The notes beneath the pieces are model-generated. The model was not told the DNA's origin, searched no databases, and saw only the letters and a program-made list of their open reading frames with translations. From positions 1 through 64,000 of the forward strand of contig NZ_JAKSXZ010000074.1 in assembly GCF_022829465.1 (NCBI RefSeq): 64,000 nt of DNA. The letters run 5' to 3'. Positions 26,697 to 34,891 of the stretch are shown here, one piece after another. Every line of letters starts with the position of its first letter. The first letter of the stretch is position 1. Both the position numbers and the translations under genes were made by a program. This DNA comes from Methylobacterium sp. J-067. GTDB taxonomy: Bacteria > Pseudomonadota > Alphaproteobacteria > Rhizobiales > Beijerinckiaceae.

Positions 26697-28124
26697 TCAG
26701 TCCATCAAGACCTTGCCGGGGTTCATTAGGCCGGCCGGATCGAGCACGCCCTTGATCGCCCGCATCAGGTCAAGTTCCAGGGGATCGGTGACGCGGGCGA
26801 GCCGGCCTCGGTTGGACAGGCCGATGCCGTGCTCGGCACTGATGGCGCCGCGCTGCAGACGGGTCTCGTCGTCGACGATGCCGTTGATGAGCGCGACGAC
26901 CCGCTCGGTTTCGCCGCTCTCCGTGAGCCGCGCCCGGTCGATGAGGGCACAGACATGGATGTTGCCGTCGCCGATATGGCCGTGCATCGCCACGATGGCG
27001 TGCGGCACCGCCTCCTGGATCCGCCTCTCGACGTTCACCGCGAAGGCGGCCTGACGATCGAGGGGAACGGCGCTGTCGTGGGAGACAACCAAGCCGGACC
27101 GCTTGTTGCCCTCCGAGACGCTGTGGCGGACCTTCCAGATGCCCTTAGCCTGTGCCTCGCTCGACGCGATCAGCGCGTCCGAGATCAGCTCCCGCTCCAG
27201 AGCCTCGCCCAGGGCGGCTTCGAGGGGGGTCGCGAGATCCGTCCCGGCCAGCGTGTCGGTAAGCTCGATGATGAGATACCACGGCGTGTCGAGGCTGAAC
27301 GGGATCGCCGTGTCCGGCACATGATTGCGGATCGCCTCGATCTGGCTGCGGTTCATGATCTCCAGCGAACCCAGCCGGTCGCCGACATGGGAGCGGAGCA
27401 GACCCATCACTTCCAGCGCCTGCTCGACGCCAGGCAGCATCGCCAGCGCCGTGAGCGACACCCGGGGCCGAGCGAAGAGCTTCAGCACCGCGCCCGTGAT
27501 GATGCCGAGGGTGCCTTCGGCGCCTATGAAGAGCTGCTTCAGGTCGTAGCCGGTGTTGTCTTTCCGCAGGGCGCGCAGGCCATCGAAGATCCGGCCGTCG
27601 GGAAGCACCGCCTCGATTCCGAGCACGAGCTCCCGCGTCGGGCCGTAGCGCAGCACGGCGGTGCCGCCCGCGTTGGTGCCGATGTTACCGCCGATCTGGC
27701 ACGACCCCTCGGCCCCGAGGCTCAGGGGGAAGTACCGGTCCGCCGCCTCGGCCGCGGCCTGGATGTCGGCCAGCACGCAGCCGGCCTCGACGGTGATGGT
27801 GTTGGCCAGCGGGCTGACCGCCCGGATTGCCCGCATCCGGTCCAGCCGGATCACGAGGTTGCGGCCGGGCGCCGTCGGGGTGGCGCCGCCGCACAGGCCG
27901 GTATTGCCGCCCTGCGGGACGATGGCGACGCCCTCGCGGTGAGCCAGTGCGACGACCTGCGACACCTCGGAGACATTCGCGGGCTTCACCACCGCGTCGG
28001 CCTGGCCGTGATAGCGCTCGCGCCAATCGGTCACGTAAGGGGCGAGGTCGTCCTGCGGGCCCATCACATTCCGTAGGCCGACGATGCCGGACAGGCGATC
28101 GATGAAGCCTTGAGTATCACTCAC
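26697..28124 (-). CDS. FAD-linked 2-hydroxyacid dehydrogenase (GlcD/D2HGDH type)
   Basis: Flavoprotein of 475 aa in the vanillyl-alcohol oxidase superfamily. The FAD-binding PCMH domain occupies about 35-215, with VVPQGGNTGLCGGATP and GSCQIGGNIGTNAGG; the C-terminal substrate domain has HGHIGDGNIHV and the end NPGKVLMD. Relatives oxidise D-lactate, glycolate, D-2-hydroxyglutarate and similar 2-hydroxyacids. As first gene of the operon, it probably oxidises the C2 hydroxyl of a sugar acid, perhaps an entry or epimerisation step. Its start lies 59 bases from a good promoter -10 and 34 bases from an inverted repeat likely bound by the divergent GntR regulator. Confidence 0.9.
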   Translation of the reverse strand: MSDTQGFIDRLSGIVGLRNVMGPQDDLAPYVTDWRERYHGQADAVVKPANVSEVSQVVALAHREGVAIVPQGGNTGLCGGATPTAPGRNLVIRLDRMRAIRAVSPLANTITVEAGCVLADIQAAAEAADRYFPLSLGAEGSCQIGGNIGTNAGGTAVLRYGPTRELVLGIEAVLPDGRIFDGLRALRKDNTGYDLKQLFIGAEGTLGIITGAVLKLFARPRVSLTALAMLPGVEQALEVMGLLRSHVGDRLGSLEIMNRSQIEAIRNHVPDTAIPFSLDTPWYLIIELTDTLAGTDLATPLEAALGEALERELISDALIASSEAQAKGIWKVRHSVSEGNKRSGLVVSHDSAVPLDRQAAFAVNVERRIQEAVPHAIVAMHGHIGDGNIHVCALIDRARLTESGETERVVALINGIVDDETRLQRGAISAEHGIGLSNRGRLARVTDPLELDLMRAIKGVLDPAGLMNPGKVLMD

Positions 28125-28157
28125 GGCGATCTCCCTACGAGCGGGCCCCAGCCCTGC

Positions 28158-28187
28158 ATCTACTTGTTATAAAGTTGTAATGTAGAT
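28158..28187. promoter_or_regulatory. Candidate GntR operator (inverted repeat)
   Basis: ATCTAC at 28158-28163 and GTAGAT at 28182-28187 form an inverted repeat with an AT-rich 18-base centre. It overlaps the -10 box of the operon promoter (28183-28188) and the likely transcription start. Position and symmetry suit repression by the divergent GntR/FCD protein. Confidence 0.55.
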
Positions 28188-28211
28188 ACCCTTCGTTTTG
28201 CGACAGGTCAA
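28183..28211 (-). promoter_or_regulatory. Sigma-70-type promoter of the sugar-acid operon
   Basis: On the minus strand a -35 box TTGACC (28206-28211) is separated by exactly 17 bases from a -10 box TATCTA (28183-28188). Transcription would start near 28176 and run into the FAD-linked dehydrogenase gene. Confidence 0.6.
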
Positions 28212-28427
28212 GTGGTCTTGGCCGCCCAATTTAAGACAGGTTATGTCGGGGAGACTCATGCCTCCCGCAATGCGCGCATCAGGGGCAGCGCGTTGACGGT
28301 TCGGCAAGAGCCATGAAGCACCTGACATCTTTTTGACAACTCGGATGACGCGAGCACCAAGATGTGTCAGGTTGAGGCTTTTTCGAACCGACTCCCATCA
28401 GAGCGGCAGTGTGGGAACAGAACGGCA

Positions 28428-29165
28428 GTGACAGCATCCTTGGCCCTATCTCCCGAGACGCCAACGCCTCGCCCGACAAGTCTGGTGGATACCGTCTACC
28501 GGGCGATCCTCGCCGGCGTGGCGGACGGCACCTATGCGCCGAATGACCGCTTGCCGAGCGAGCACGATCTCGCCGGCCAGTTCAGGGTCTCGCGACCCGT
28601 GGTGCGTTCAGCCCTCGACCGGCTGAGGCGCGAGGGGACCATTGTGTCGAGGCGCGGCGCGGGAAGCTTCGTCCGGGCGAGCGAGGCGAAGCAGACGCTT
28701 GGCTTCGCGCCGGTGGAGAGCATCGCCGACATTCAACGGTGCTATGAGTTTCGGCTCACGATCGAGCCGGATGCTGCCTTCCACGCGGCCCTACGGCGCG
28801 ACGAGGCCGCCCTCCACCGCATCGAGGCGGCGCTGGAGCTTCTCACGGCGGCAACGCGCCAGGAGCAGCACCGGGAAGATGCCGACTTCACGTTCCACCA
28901 TGCGATCGCGGAGGCTTCGAACAACCACTATTATGCGGCCTCACTTCAGGCGCTGCGTTCGCACATCGCGGTAGGCATGAAGATCCATGGCCTGTCCCTG
29001 CTCGGACCTAATTCGGGTCTGAAAGGCGTGCTCGAAGAGCACGAGGGTATTTTCCTCGCGATCCGAGATGGGGATGCCGAAGCAGCGCGTCACTCGATGG
29101 CGGCACATATACGCACGTCGCGGGACCGCTTGTTCGAAGGACGGCTGCTCGATCTTTCGCTCTGA
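28428..29165 (+). CDS. GntR-family regulator with FCD domain
   Basis: Repressor of the FadR/GntR class, 245 aa from the GTG at 28428. The winged HTH covers about 18-80 (YAPNDRLPSEHDLAGQFRVS, then RPVVRSALDRLRREGTIVSR). The all-helical FCD ligand domain follows, with metal or ligand residues in FRLTIEPDAA, DADFTFHHAI and EEHEGIFLAI. Being divergent from the operon's promoter region, it is almost certainly the operon's ligand-responsive regulator. An ATG at 28362 in the same frame would add 22 residues, but TTGACA at 28333-28338 lies too close to that ATG to serve it, so the GTG is preferred. Confidence 0.88.
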   Translation: MTASLALSPETPTPRPTSLVDTVYRAILAGVADGTYAPNDRLPSEHDLAGQFRVSRPVVRSALDRLRREGTIVSRRGAGSFVRASEAKQTLGFAPVESIADIQRCYEFRLTIEPDAAFHAALRRDEAALHRIEAALELLTAATRQEQHREDADFTFHHAIAEASNNHYYAASLQALRSHIAVGMKIHGLSLLGPNSGLKGVLEEHEGIFLAIRDGDAEAARHSMAAHIRTSRDRLFEGRLLDLSL

Positions 29166-29529
29166 GCGCCGGGATCTTGGCCAGGCCGATTGTCAATTAG
29201 ATCATACGACGAAGTAAGATTCCCGGAGGCCCGTCCGCTTTCCGAAGTAGCGTTATACGAACCGGACGGATCGCTTTCGGCCAGACCCTGCCGAATGTCC
29301 TATGTCCGTTTTTTTGAATTCGACGCTCATAACGGACGGGCCGGAAACCACCCCAAGCGGTCCTACGGCATCCCACCCAACCCGGTCATTCCGCATCCGA
29401 CCCAACTCTGCCACTTAATCCCTGCTTCGCTTTTCCCGGGAGCGGACGCCGTTTCGGAGAACCTTCGTTGCAAGCCGCTCGTCGTGCTGATGAAGTGTGC
29501 ATGGGATACGCGAACGCTGCTGGCAGATG
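29166..29529. repeat. Gap filled by AGCGGAC-type repeats
   Basis: No gene. CCGTCCG (29231-29237) and CGGACGG (29262-29268) form a hairpin like that at 19821-19860. The block 29333-29358 (CGGACGGGCCGGAAACCACC, then CCAAGC) repeats 19853-19878 with one mismatch, and two CATCCxACCCAAC words follow at 29367-29380 and 29393-29405. Further AGCGGAC-like words fill the rest. Confidence 0.6.
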
Positions 29530-30066
29530 ATGCAAGACACTGACGAATTCCATATGGAGCAGCGCCGGGTAGCGGTGGGGATGGCGTCGGGCTTAGCAAT
29601 CACTGCCCTGGCATTGACGCTGGCTACTTCGTGGGAGCCGGTGGGAATGCCGGTGAAACCGCTTGCTGAACGTCTGCAAGCTGCACTGCGAACAGAACTG
29701 TTCGTCATCGTCTGGCTTGCTGCTGCAATCGCGAATGTCGCGCGACTGAGGTTTTTCTCACTTGATGATATCGCAGGAAGCAAGGCAGGGCCCGGATCAA
29801 AACCCGTGCAAGATGCCGTAGCATTTCTACAGAACACTCTAGAGCAGAGCATTCTAGCAATCCCAACACACCTGGCGTTCGCGACGGCCGCAGTCCATCC
29901 GATGAGCGTGTTGATGACGGTCACTGCGCTGTTTTGCGTCGGCCGGGCAATGTTTTGGATCGGCTATCAGCGTGGTGCACACGGTCGTGCGCTCGGGTTC
30001 GCCCTGACATTCTACCCAACTGTTGCGTTGCTGGGGATATCAGCAGTCGACGTCGTTATAGGATGA
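29530..30066 (+). CDS. MAPEG-family membrane protein
   Basis: Inner-membrane protein of 178 aa with four hydrophobic helices. The pattern is that of the MAPEG family (membrane-associated proteins in eicosanoid and glutathione metabolism): a first helix, a charged loop with RLQAALRTELFVIVW, then NTLEQSILAIPTHLAFA (the NxxE-Q helix typical of the family), and a last helix after GRAMFWIGYQRG. Bacterial members are poorly characterised; some show glutathione-dependent activity. An ATG three bases earlier is equally possible. It stands alone between repeat-rich gaps. Confidence 0.8.
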   Translation: MQDTDEFHMEQRRVAVGMASGLAITALALTLATSWEPVGMPVKPLAERLQAALRTELFVIVWLAAAIANVARLRFFSLDDIAGSKAGPGSKPVQDAVAFLQNTLEQSILAIPTHLAFATAAVHPMSVLMTVTALFCVGRAMFWIGYQRGAHGRALGFALTFYPTVALLGISAVDVVIG

Positions 30067-30239
30067 GACCAGTAAGGCCCCGTCGCCTCGTGTGGTCGAG
30101 AGCGCGACGGCGCAATCTCGACCCGAACAGCCGGTCGGATAGCGACCCAACCTCGCCGTTACTACCGATATGAGCTGCACCCATATGCAGACGTGGGGTC
30201 TGCGTTCCAATAGGGCTTACGGTGCGGAACGCCAAACGC

Positions 30240-30566
30240 TTAAGTTGAGGAATGTTTCCGAGTGCTTCGCGAGTGGCACACCAATGGTAGCGCCTCGTGT
30301 GGCTCGTGTGATGGGGTTTGGGCTGCGGTCAAGCGCTTGGTATTGAAAGCGACATGCTCGCGGTAGCGCGCGATGACCATCTCAGGCGATCCACCCGACA
30401 TCAACGTTGTCATCGCCTCGCTCGCCGCATGCATTTTCTCAACGACCATGGATTGAGCCTCGGCTCGGCCCTCACGGCCGCCCCAGGCGAGACGGACCAT
30501 GCGTAGTTCGATGACGCGCTGAGCCTCAATCGCTAGCATCATCGACGAAAAGAAAGGATTGTACAT
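30240..30566 (-). CDS. Small helical hypothetical protein
   Basis: Protein of 108 aa of unknown function. The first 85 residues are predicted helical and amphipathic (MYNPFFSSMMLAIEAQRVIE, MVVEKMHAASEAMTTLM, VIARYREHVAFNTKRL), reminiscent of phasin-like or small Rhizobiales proteins often annotated without a role; the C-terminal 20 residues are polar. GGAGAG five bases before the ATG at 30566 supports this start over the longer open frame. Confidence 0.6.
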   Translation of the reverse strand: MYNPFFSSMMLAIEAQRVIELRMVRLAWGGREGRAEAQSMVVEKMHAASEAMTTLMSGGSPEMVIARYREHVAFNTKRLTAAQTPSHEPHEALPLVCHSRSTRKHSST

Positions 30567-30770
30567 AAGACTCTCCAGGCTGCAGTAGAGGCCGCCAAAA
30601 TCAACGTGGCTCGAGCCCTGAATGATCCTGACTAAAAATATTGAGGGAAGATGTCGCACCCTCATTCCAATCAAAATCAGTAACTTATGGTCGGGTGCCA
30701 AGTTCATCTTATAGCATTGTGCTCCCCGTCGCCCTTCCTTCGACGGTTCTCCCGACGAAAGGCACGTCTC

Positions 30771-30947
30771 ATGGGCAGTGGCATCTTCCTTTTATTTTTG
30801 GCGCTTGGCACGATCGGCGGCGTCGGCTTCCTCGCACTGGGCGCGCGGAAGCAAGTCGCTAATTTAAAAGGTGACCCGGAACGCTCCAACCTCATCAAGG
30901 ACCACGGCGGTGTGCCACGTCCAAACATGCCGGGGACGGAGCATTGA
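30771..30947 (+). CDS. Small single-helix membrane protein
   Basis: Protein of 58 aa. The ATG at 30771 is preceded by AAAGG at a suitable distance. One membrane helix spans about 4-24 (IFLLFLALGTIGGVGFLALG), followed by a polar tail (LKGDPERSNLIKDHGG). No family recognised; function unknown. Confidence 0.55.
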   Translation: MGSGIFLLFLALGTIGGVGFLALGARKQVANLKGDPERSNLIKDHGGVPRPNMPGTEH

Positions 30948-31680
30948 AATCGCGACCATAACGTGGAATCACCGTTCCGTTAAAGCTTGCCCCAGTGGGA
31001 CGATCTAAAATTTCGGCCAAGTCGTTCCAAGAGGTATGTGCAGAGTTTGGAACGCTCAAAAGGCCGACACCTATGACTCGTGTGGAACGCTGTGGTGCAG
31101 CGGGTCTGATCAGACTTGGTCGCAGCGGCGGATCAGGTTGCCTGCAAGTAAATTTTTCGAACCATAAAGAAAGGTTGGAAACGCGCGCGATGGCGACGTC
31201 TGCTTCTCTGCGTTGACGTCCGAGAGCGGACCTGCGGCTTTCTACCCAACCCAGCCGTTCAGCGGCGTCTGCCAACGCGACCGAAGTTGGCCGTAAGCGG
31301 AATGGCTGCTTCGGAGTTTATGCGGTAGGTAACCGGACCTCGACCCCCCGGCTTCGAGCGTTCGGTTAGACGCAAACGGCACCTCTCCGGTCGGTCAAGC
31401 TACCTTGCTTATGGCAACGCCGAACTCGCCGTGAACTCGGCGATCAAGATCACCAACATCATCGCCCCACTGCTACTCGTCGTAGTGGTGGCTGGTGGGT
31501 GACAGGGCGTGGACCGAGCAAAGCCTCCACGCCGGCCTACTTGCTGCGGCATCACTCCCCGTTCGAGGCAACCTAATTCCGGTGGCGGAGGATCATCCGC
31601 GCTTCCGAAGCGATTGATCCTGGACTGGCGTCGACCGGTGGAAGGCTCTTCCATCCAGTGGTTCGGCGCCACTGGAGAAA
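30948..31680. other. Repeat-rich gene-free gap
   Basis: About 730 bases with no supported gene. A repeat remnant spans about 31215-31330 (AGAGCGGACCTGCGGCTTTC, TACCCAACCCAGCCGTTC, GTAAGCGGAATGGCTGCTTC). Several short open frames cross it on both strands but lack ribosome sites or domain features. Confidence 0.45.
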
Positions 31681-32868
31681 ATGACACGCATGAAGGCGCT
31701 GACTTGGCAAAGCAGGGGCAAGATCTCCTGCGAGACCGTTCCCGACCCGAAGATCGAACATGGCCGCGACGTCATCATCAAGGTGACTGCCTGCGCGATC
31801 TGCGGATCCGACCTCCACCTCATGGGCGGGTTCATGCCGACGATGGAGTGCGGCGACGTCCTTGGGCACGAGACGATGGGCGAGGTCATCGAGGTCGGGC
31901 GCGACAACCGGAAGCTCAAGGTCGGCGACCGCATCGTGGTGCCCTTCACCATCTGCTGCGGCGAGTGCCGGCAGTGCAAGTGGGGCAACTGGAGTTGCTG
32001 CGAGCGCACCAACCCGAACGGCAAGCTCCAGGCCGAGACCTACGGCTACCCCCTGGCCGGCCTGTTCGGCTTCTCGCACATCACCGGGGGGTTCGCCGGC
32101 GGCCAGGCCGAGTACCTGCGGGTGCCCTACGCCGACGTCGGCCCCATCGTGGTCCCCGAGGGTCTCAGTGACGAGCAGGTTCTGTTCCTCAGCGACATCT
32201 TCCCGACGGCCTATCAGGCCGCCGAGCACTGCGACATCGGCCCGGAGGACACCGTCGCCATCTGGGGCTGCGGCCCGGTCGGCGTACTCGCGGTGAAGTG
32301 CTGCCTGATGCTGGGCGCAAAGCGCGTCATCGCCATCGACAGCGTGCCGGAGCGCCTCGCCCTGGCCCGCGAGGCCGGCGCCGAGACCATCGACCTGTCG
32401 ACCGAGAACGTCCAAAACACACTGATGGAGATGACCCATGGCCTGGGTCCGGATTCGGTCATCGAGGCGGTCGGCATGGAGTCGCACGGGGCCGACACCA
32501 CCCTCCAGAAGGTGTCCTCCGCCATCATGGAGCACACCGTCAGCCTGGAGCGTCCCTTCGCCCTAAACCAGGCAATCCTGGCCTGCCGTCCGGGCGGAAA
32601 CGTCTCGATGCCGGGCGTCTTCGCGGGGCCGGTCGGTCCCGTCGCCCTCGGCGTCCTGATGAACAAGGGCCTGACCCTGAAGACCGGCCAGACCCACATG
32701 GTCCGATACATGAAGCCGCTGATGGAGCGCATCCAGAACGGCGACATCGACCCGTCCTTCATCATCAGCCACCGCTCCACCAACCTGGAGGATGGCCCGG
32801 CGCTGTACGACATGTTCCGGGACAAGAAGGACAACTGCACCAAGGTCGTGTTCAAGCCGCACGGCTAA
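31681..32868 (+). CDS. Zinc-dependent alcohol dehydrogenase (MDR family)
   Basis: Medium-chain zinc alcohol dehydrogenase of 395 aa. Catalytic zinc ligands lie in AICGSDLH and GHETMGEV; the structural zinc loop is CCGECRQCKWGNWSCC; the NAD-binding loop is WGCGPVGVLAVK. The long insert before the nucleotide domain (GLFGFSHITGGFAGGQAEYL) resembles the formaldehyde-dehydrogenase-like and 'threonine dehydrogenase-like' branch. Substrate unknown. GGAG stands just before the ATG. A cupin gene follows 76 bases downstream in the same direction, so the two may be co-transcribed. Confidence 0.9.
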   Translation: MTRMKALTWQSRGKISCETVPDPKIEHGRDVIIKVTACAICGSDLHLMGGFMPTMECGDVLGHETMGEVIEVGRDNRKLKVGDRIVVPFTICCGECRQCKWGNWSCCERTNPNGKLQAETYGYPLAGLFGFSHITGGFAGGQAEYLRVPYADVGPIVVPEGLSDEQVLFLSDIFPTAYQAAEHCDIGPEDTVAIWGCGPVGVLAVKCCLMLGAKRVIAIDSVPERLALAREAGAETIDLSTENVQNTLMEMTHGLGPDSVIEAVGMESHGADTTLQKVSSAIMEHTVSLERPFALNQAILACRPGGNVSMPGVFAGPVGPVALGVLMNKGLTLKTGQTHMVRYMKPLMERIQNGDIDPSFIISHRSTNLEDGPALYDMFRDKKDNCTKVVFKPHG

Positions 32869-32944
32869 ACACCCCCGACGGGGCCGGAACACGTGCGCCA
32901 AGCACATCTGGCCCCAAACAACAATAATAAATGGATGACAACCG

Positions 32945-33415
32945 ATGCCGAACTATGCTTTCGAAGAGGGCAACATCACCTGGCGGACGCTGGACTGGCT
33001 CCCGCACATCGCGTTCTTCGTCTACAAGGTCGACGAGGAGAGCCGCATCGTCGACGTCGTGTTCAAGTTCGCGGCCAACCAAAAGGTGATGCTCCATCGG
33101 CACAAGTGCCCCTACGTCACCCTGGTGATGCAGGGCGAGCTTCGGTTCTACCGCGAGAACGGGGAGATGAAGGAGGTCCGTCCGACCGGAAGCTACGTCT
33201 CCGGTGCTGCCAACGGCGAGCCTCACATGGAGGGCGGCGGCGATGAGGACGCCATCGTGTTTTTTAGCAATCGCAACATAGAAGACGCGCTCTACGAGTT
33301 CCTCGACGACAGCGGAAACCCGGTGCAGGTCCTCGGCATCGCGGACTTCAAGGCACAGCTTGCCGACCAGGTGTCCTCCGGGACCTATGCCAGGGTCGAG
33401 GGAAGACTCGTCTGA
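32945..33415 (+). CDS. Cupin-domain protein
   Basis: Single-cupin protein of 156 aa. The double-stranded beta-helix is visible from about residue 30 to 115: VMLHRHKCPYVTLVMQGEL supplies the His-x-His and following residues of cupin motif 1, and GEPHMEGGGDEDAIVFF motif 2. The arrangement resembles ChrR/acetylacetone-dioxygenase-like cupins, so metal binding is likely, but neither catalysis nor a regulatory role can be decided. It follows the zinc alcohol dehydrogenase and may act on the same compound class. Confidence 0.82.
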   Translation: MPNYAFEEGNITWRTLDWLPHIAFFVYKVDEESRIVDVVFKFAANQKVMLHRHKCPYVTLVMQGELRFYRENGEMKEVRPTGSYVSGAANGEPHMEGGGDEDAIVFFSNRNIEDALYEFLDDSGNPVQVLGIADFKAQLADQVSSGTYARVEGRLV

Positions 33416-33900
33416 GCGACTAAAACCGCTCTCCGGGCGCTGGATCGCACGTGCGAGACTCCTATCGCGCGGAGCTTATAGAAAGGCCAACTGCAGGCGT
33501 GACCCTACGCCTGCCTACGTTGGTCGTTGAACGGCGGCTGCACGTATTGCGTGGACGGGGTCTGCATCCTGAGATGCGGGTCGGAGGCGTCGGTCTTAGG
33601 GCTGCCCTGTCGCACCGACTTCCAACGTAAGAGCGTGTTCAACGCGCTCCTCGCGCGATGGTGTCCGAAAGCGTCGGAGGTCAGCCTCGGATCTTCCGGT
33701 GCCTGCGGCCATACGGATGCTCCCGAGGCTTCCTGCCGACCCCCGGCGGCCGTTACGCCTAGAGGCCCTCAGGTTGGAGGTCCGCCATCGCCGAGATCCC
33801 GATGTCGGACCTGGCTGAATTTGCCCCTCCGGTTAAGAGTGCACGGCGCCAGCTTGACGGCGGTGCGTTGGGATCGAGACCGTTACGTAAGTTTGGCGGA
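33416..33900. other. Gene-free gap
   Basis: About 485 bases between converging genes. Open frames on both strands are present but have poor codon pattern and no domain features. No hairpin with a T-run was seen. Confidence 0.4.
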
Positions 33901-34185
33901 TCACCTGTGGGCTTCAAGCGAGGCCACCGCGTCGCCGTTCCAGACGATGCCGAACCCGGCATCCGCGACGGCCTCGGTGGCGACCGCCTTCCAGTCCGAG
34001 AGCGGGCGGTCTTCCGCCCGGGCGAAGACGCGCTCGCAAATCTGGCTGACGCTGCCGACGGAGGCGGCGCCGCGCTCGGCCCAGTGCCGGTTCAGGGGGA
34101 TCAGGGCGGCATCGTAAAGACGTGCCCGCTCGTTCATGGCTAGAAGATCCAGCCGCATGTCATCGATCTCGGCAGGTCCGATCAT
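33901..34185 (-). CDS. Small hypothetical protein
   Basis: Protein of 94 aa, probably cytoplasmic and mostly helical (DDMRLDLLAMNERARLYDAA, then VSQICERVFARAEDR). A GGAAG stretch precedes the ATG at a suitable spacing. No family was recognised. It lies downstream of the exported protein at 34238-34591 in the same direction, 52 bases apart. Confidence 0.55.
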   Translation of the reverse strand: MIGPAEIDDMRLDLLAMNERARLYDAALIPLNRHWAERGAASVGSVSQICERVFARAEDRPLSDWKAVATEAVADAGFGIVWNGDAVASLEAHR

Positions 34186-34237
34186 GTCCGGGCTTCCCTA
34201 TGCTGGTGTCGGCAGGTCCATGCGTCTGAACGCGTGC

Positions 34238-34591
34238 CTATGGCAGGGCGCCGATCATGCCCTTGGCCTCGGTCATCGTGTTCTCGCAGGCGCGCTGGTC
34301 TCCACGCCGGTCCTCCTCGCCCGCCCGCAGGATCAGGGTCCGCGCGCCGACGACATGGTCGGCCGTCGAGACCGTAGCGGGGTCGCTGGGCGTGTCTTTG
34401 CGGGCGGCGGTCACCCCGCGCGGCGAGCCCGTCCGCAACGAGCGCCCGGCCTGCAGGCCAGCGACCTGCACCGCACCTGCACTGTCGAGGCGGCGCTCGA
34501 TGGTGCCGATCTGCTCGGCGCAGGAGGACGCCAGGGCCGGAAGCGGCGAGATTGTGAGGATGAGGGTTGCCAGGATGGGTGCTAAGCGCAT
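34238..34591 (-). CDS. Small exported hypothetical protein
   Basis: Protein of 117 aa with a signal peptide (MRLAPILATLILTISPLPAL, cleavage after ALAS). The mature part contains two Cys residues (SSCAEQIG and RACENTM) likely bonded in the periplasm and a helical first segment. Related short exported proteins occur in Methylobacterium, but no function is known. The ATG at 34591 is chosen because the signal peptide begins there. Confidence 0.68.
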   Translation of the reverse strand: MRLAPILATLILTISPLPALASSCAEQIGTIERRLDSAGAVQVAGLQAGRSLRTGSPRGVTAARKDTPSDPATVSTADHVVGARTLILRAGEEDRRGDQRACENTMTEAKGMIGALP

Positions 34592-34891
34592 TGGGGTGCT
34601 TTCGGTGGGTGGCAGCATCGCAGTTGCGCTCGACGAGCGATTAACTCGATGCCGTCCCTCACGCGGCACTGCAAGGGTAGCGTCGGTACAACGGCGGAGA
34701 AGGCGTGTTGTTGCACTGCAATATCAGACGCGGGACTAGATTGCGTTTCGGCATGGCGCCGAGCCGGACGACCCGTCGGCGAGCTCGGTTCGCTGTCGAC
34801 TGGTTCACCCGGTCCATCGGCATTCGGCAGTATTCCGTTGATCGACTATTGATGAGGGGGGCACGAGGAAACGGCCTTTAGCTACGCGCGG

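Noticed and set aside
30995..31216. 73-codon plus-strand frame
   Set aside because: No ribosome site, starts at GTG in a repeat-rich gap, and no recognisable protein.
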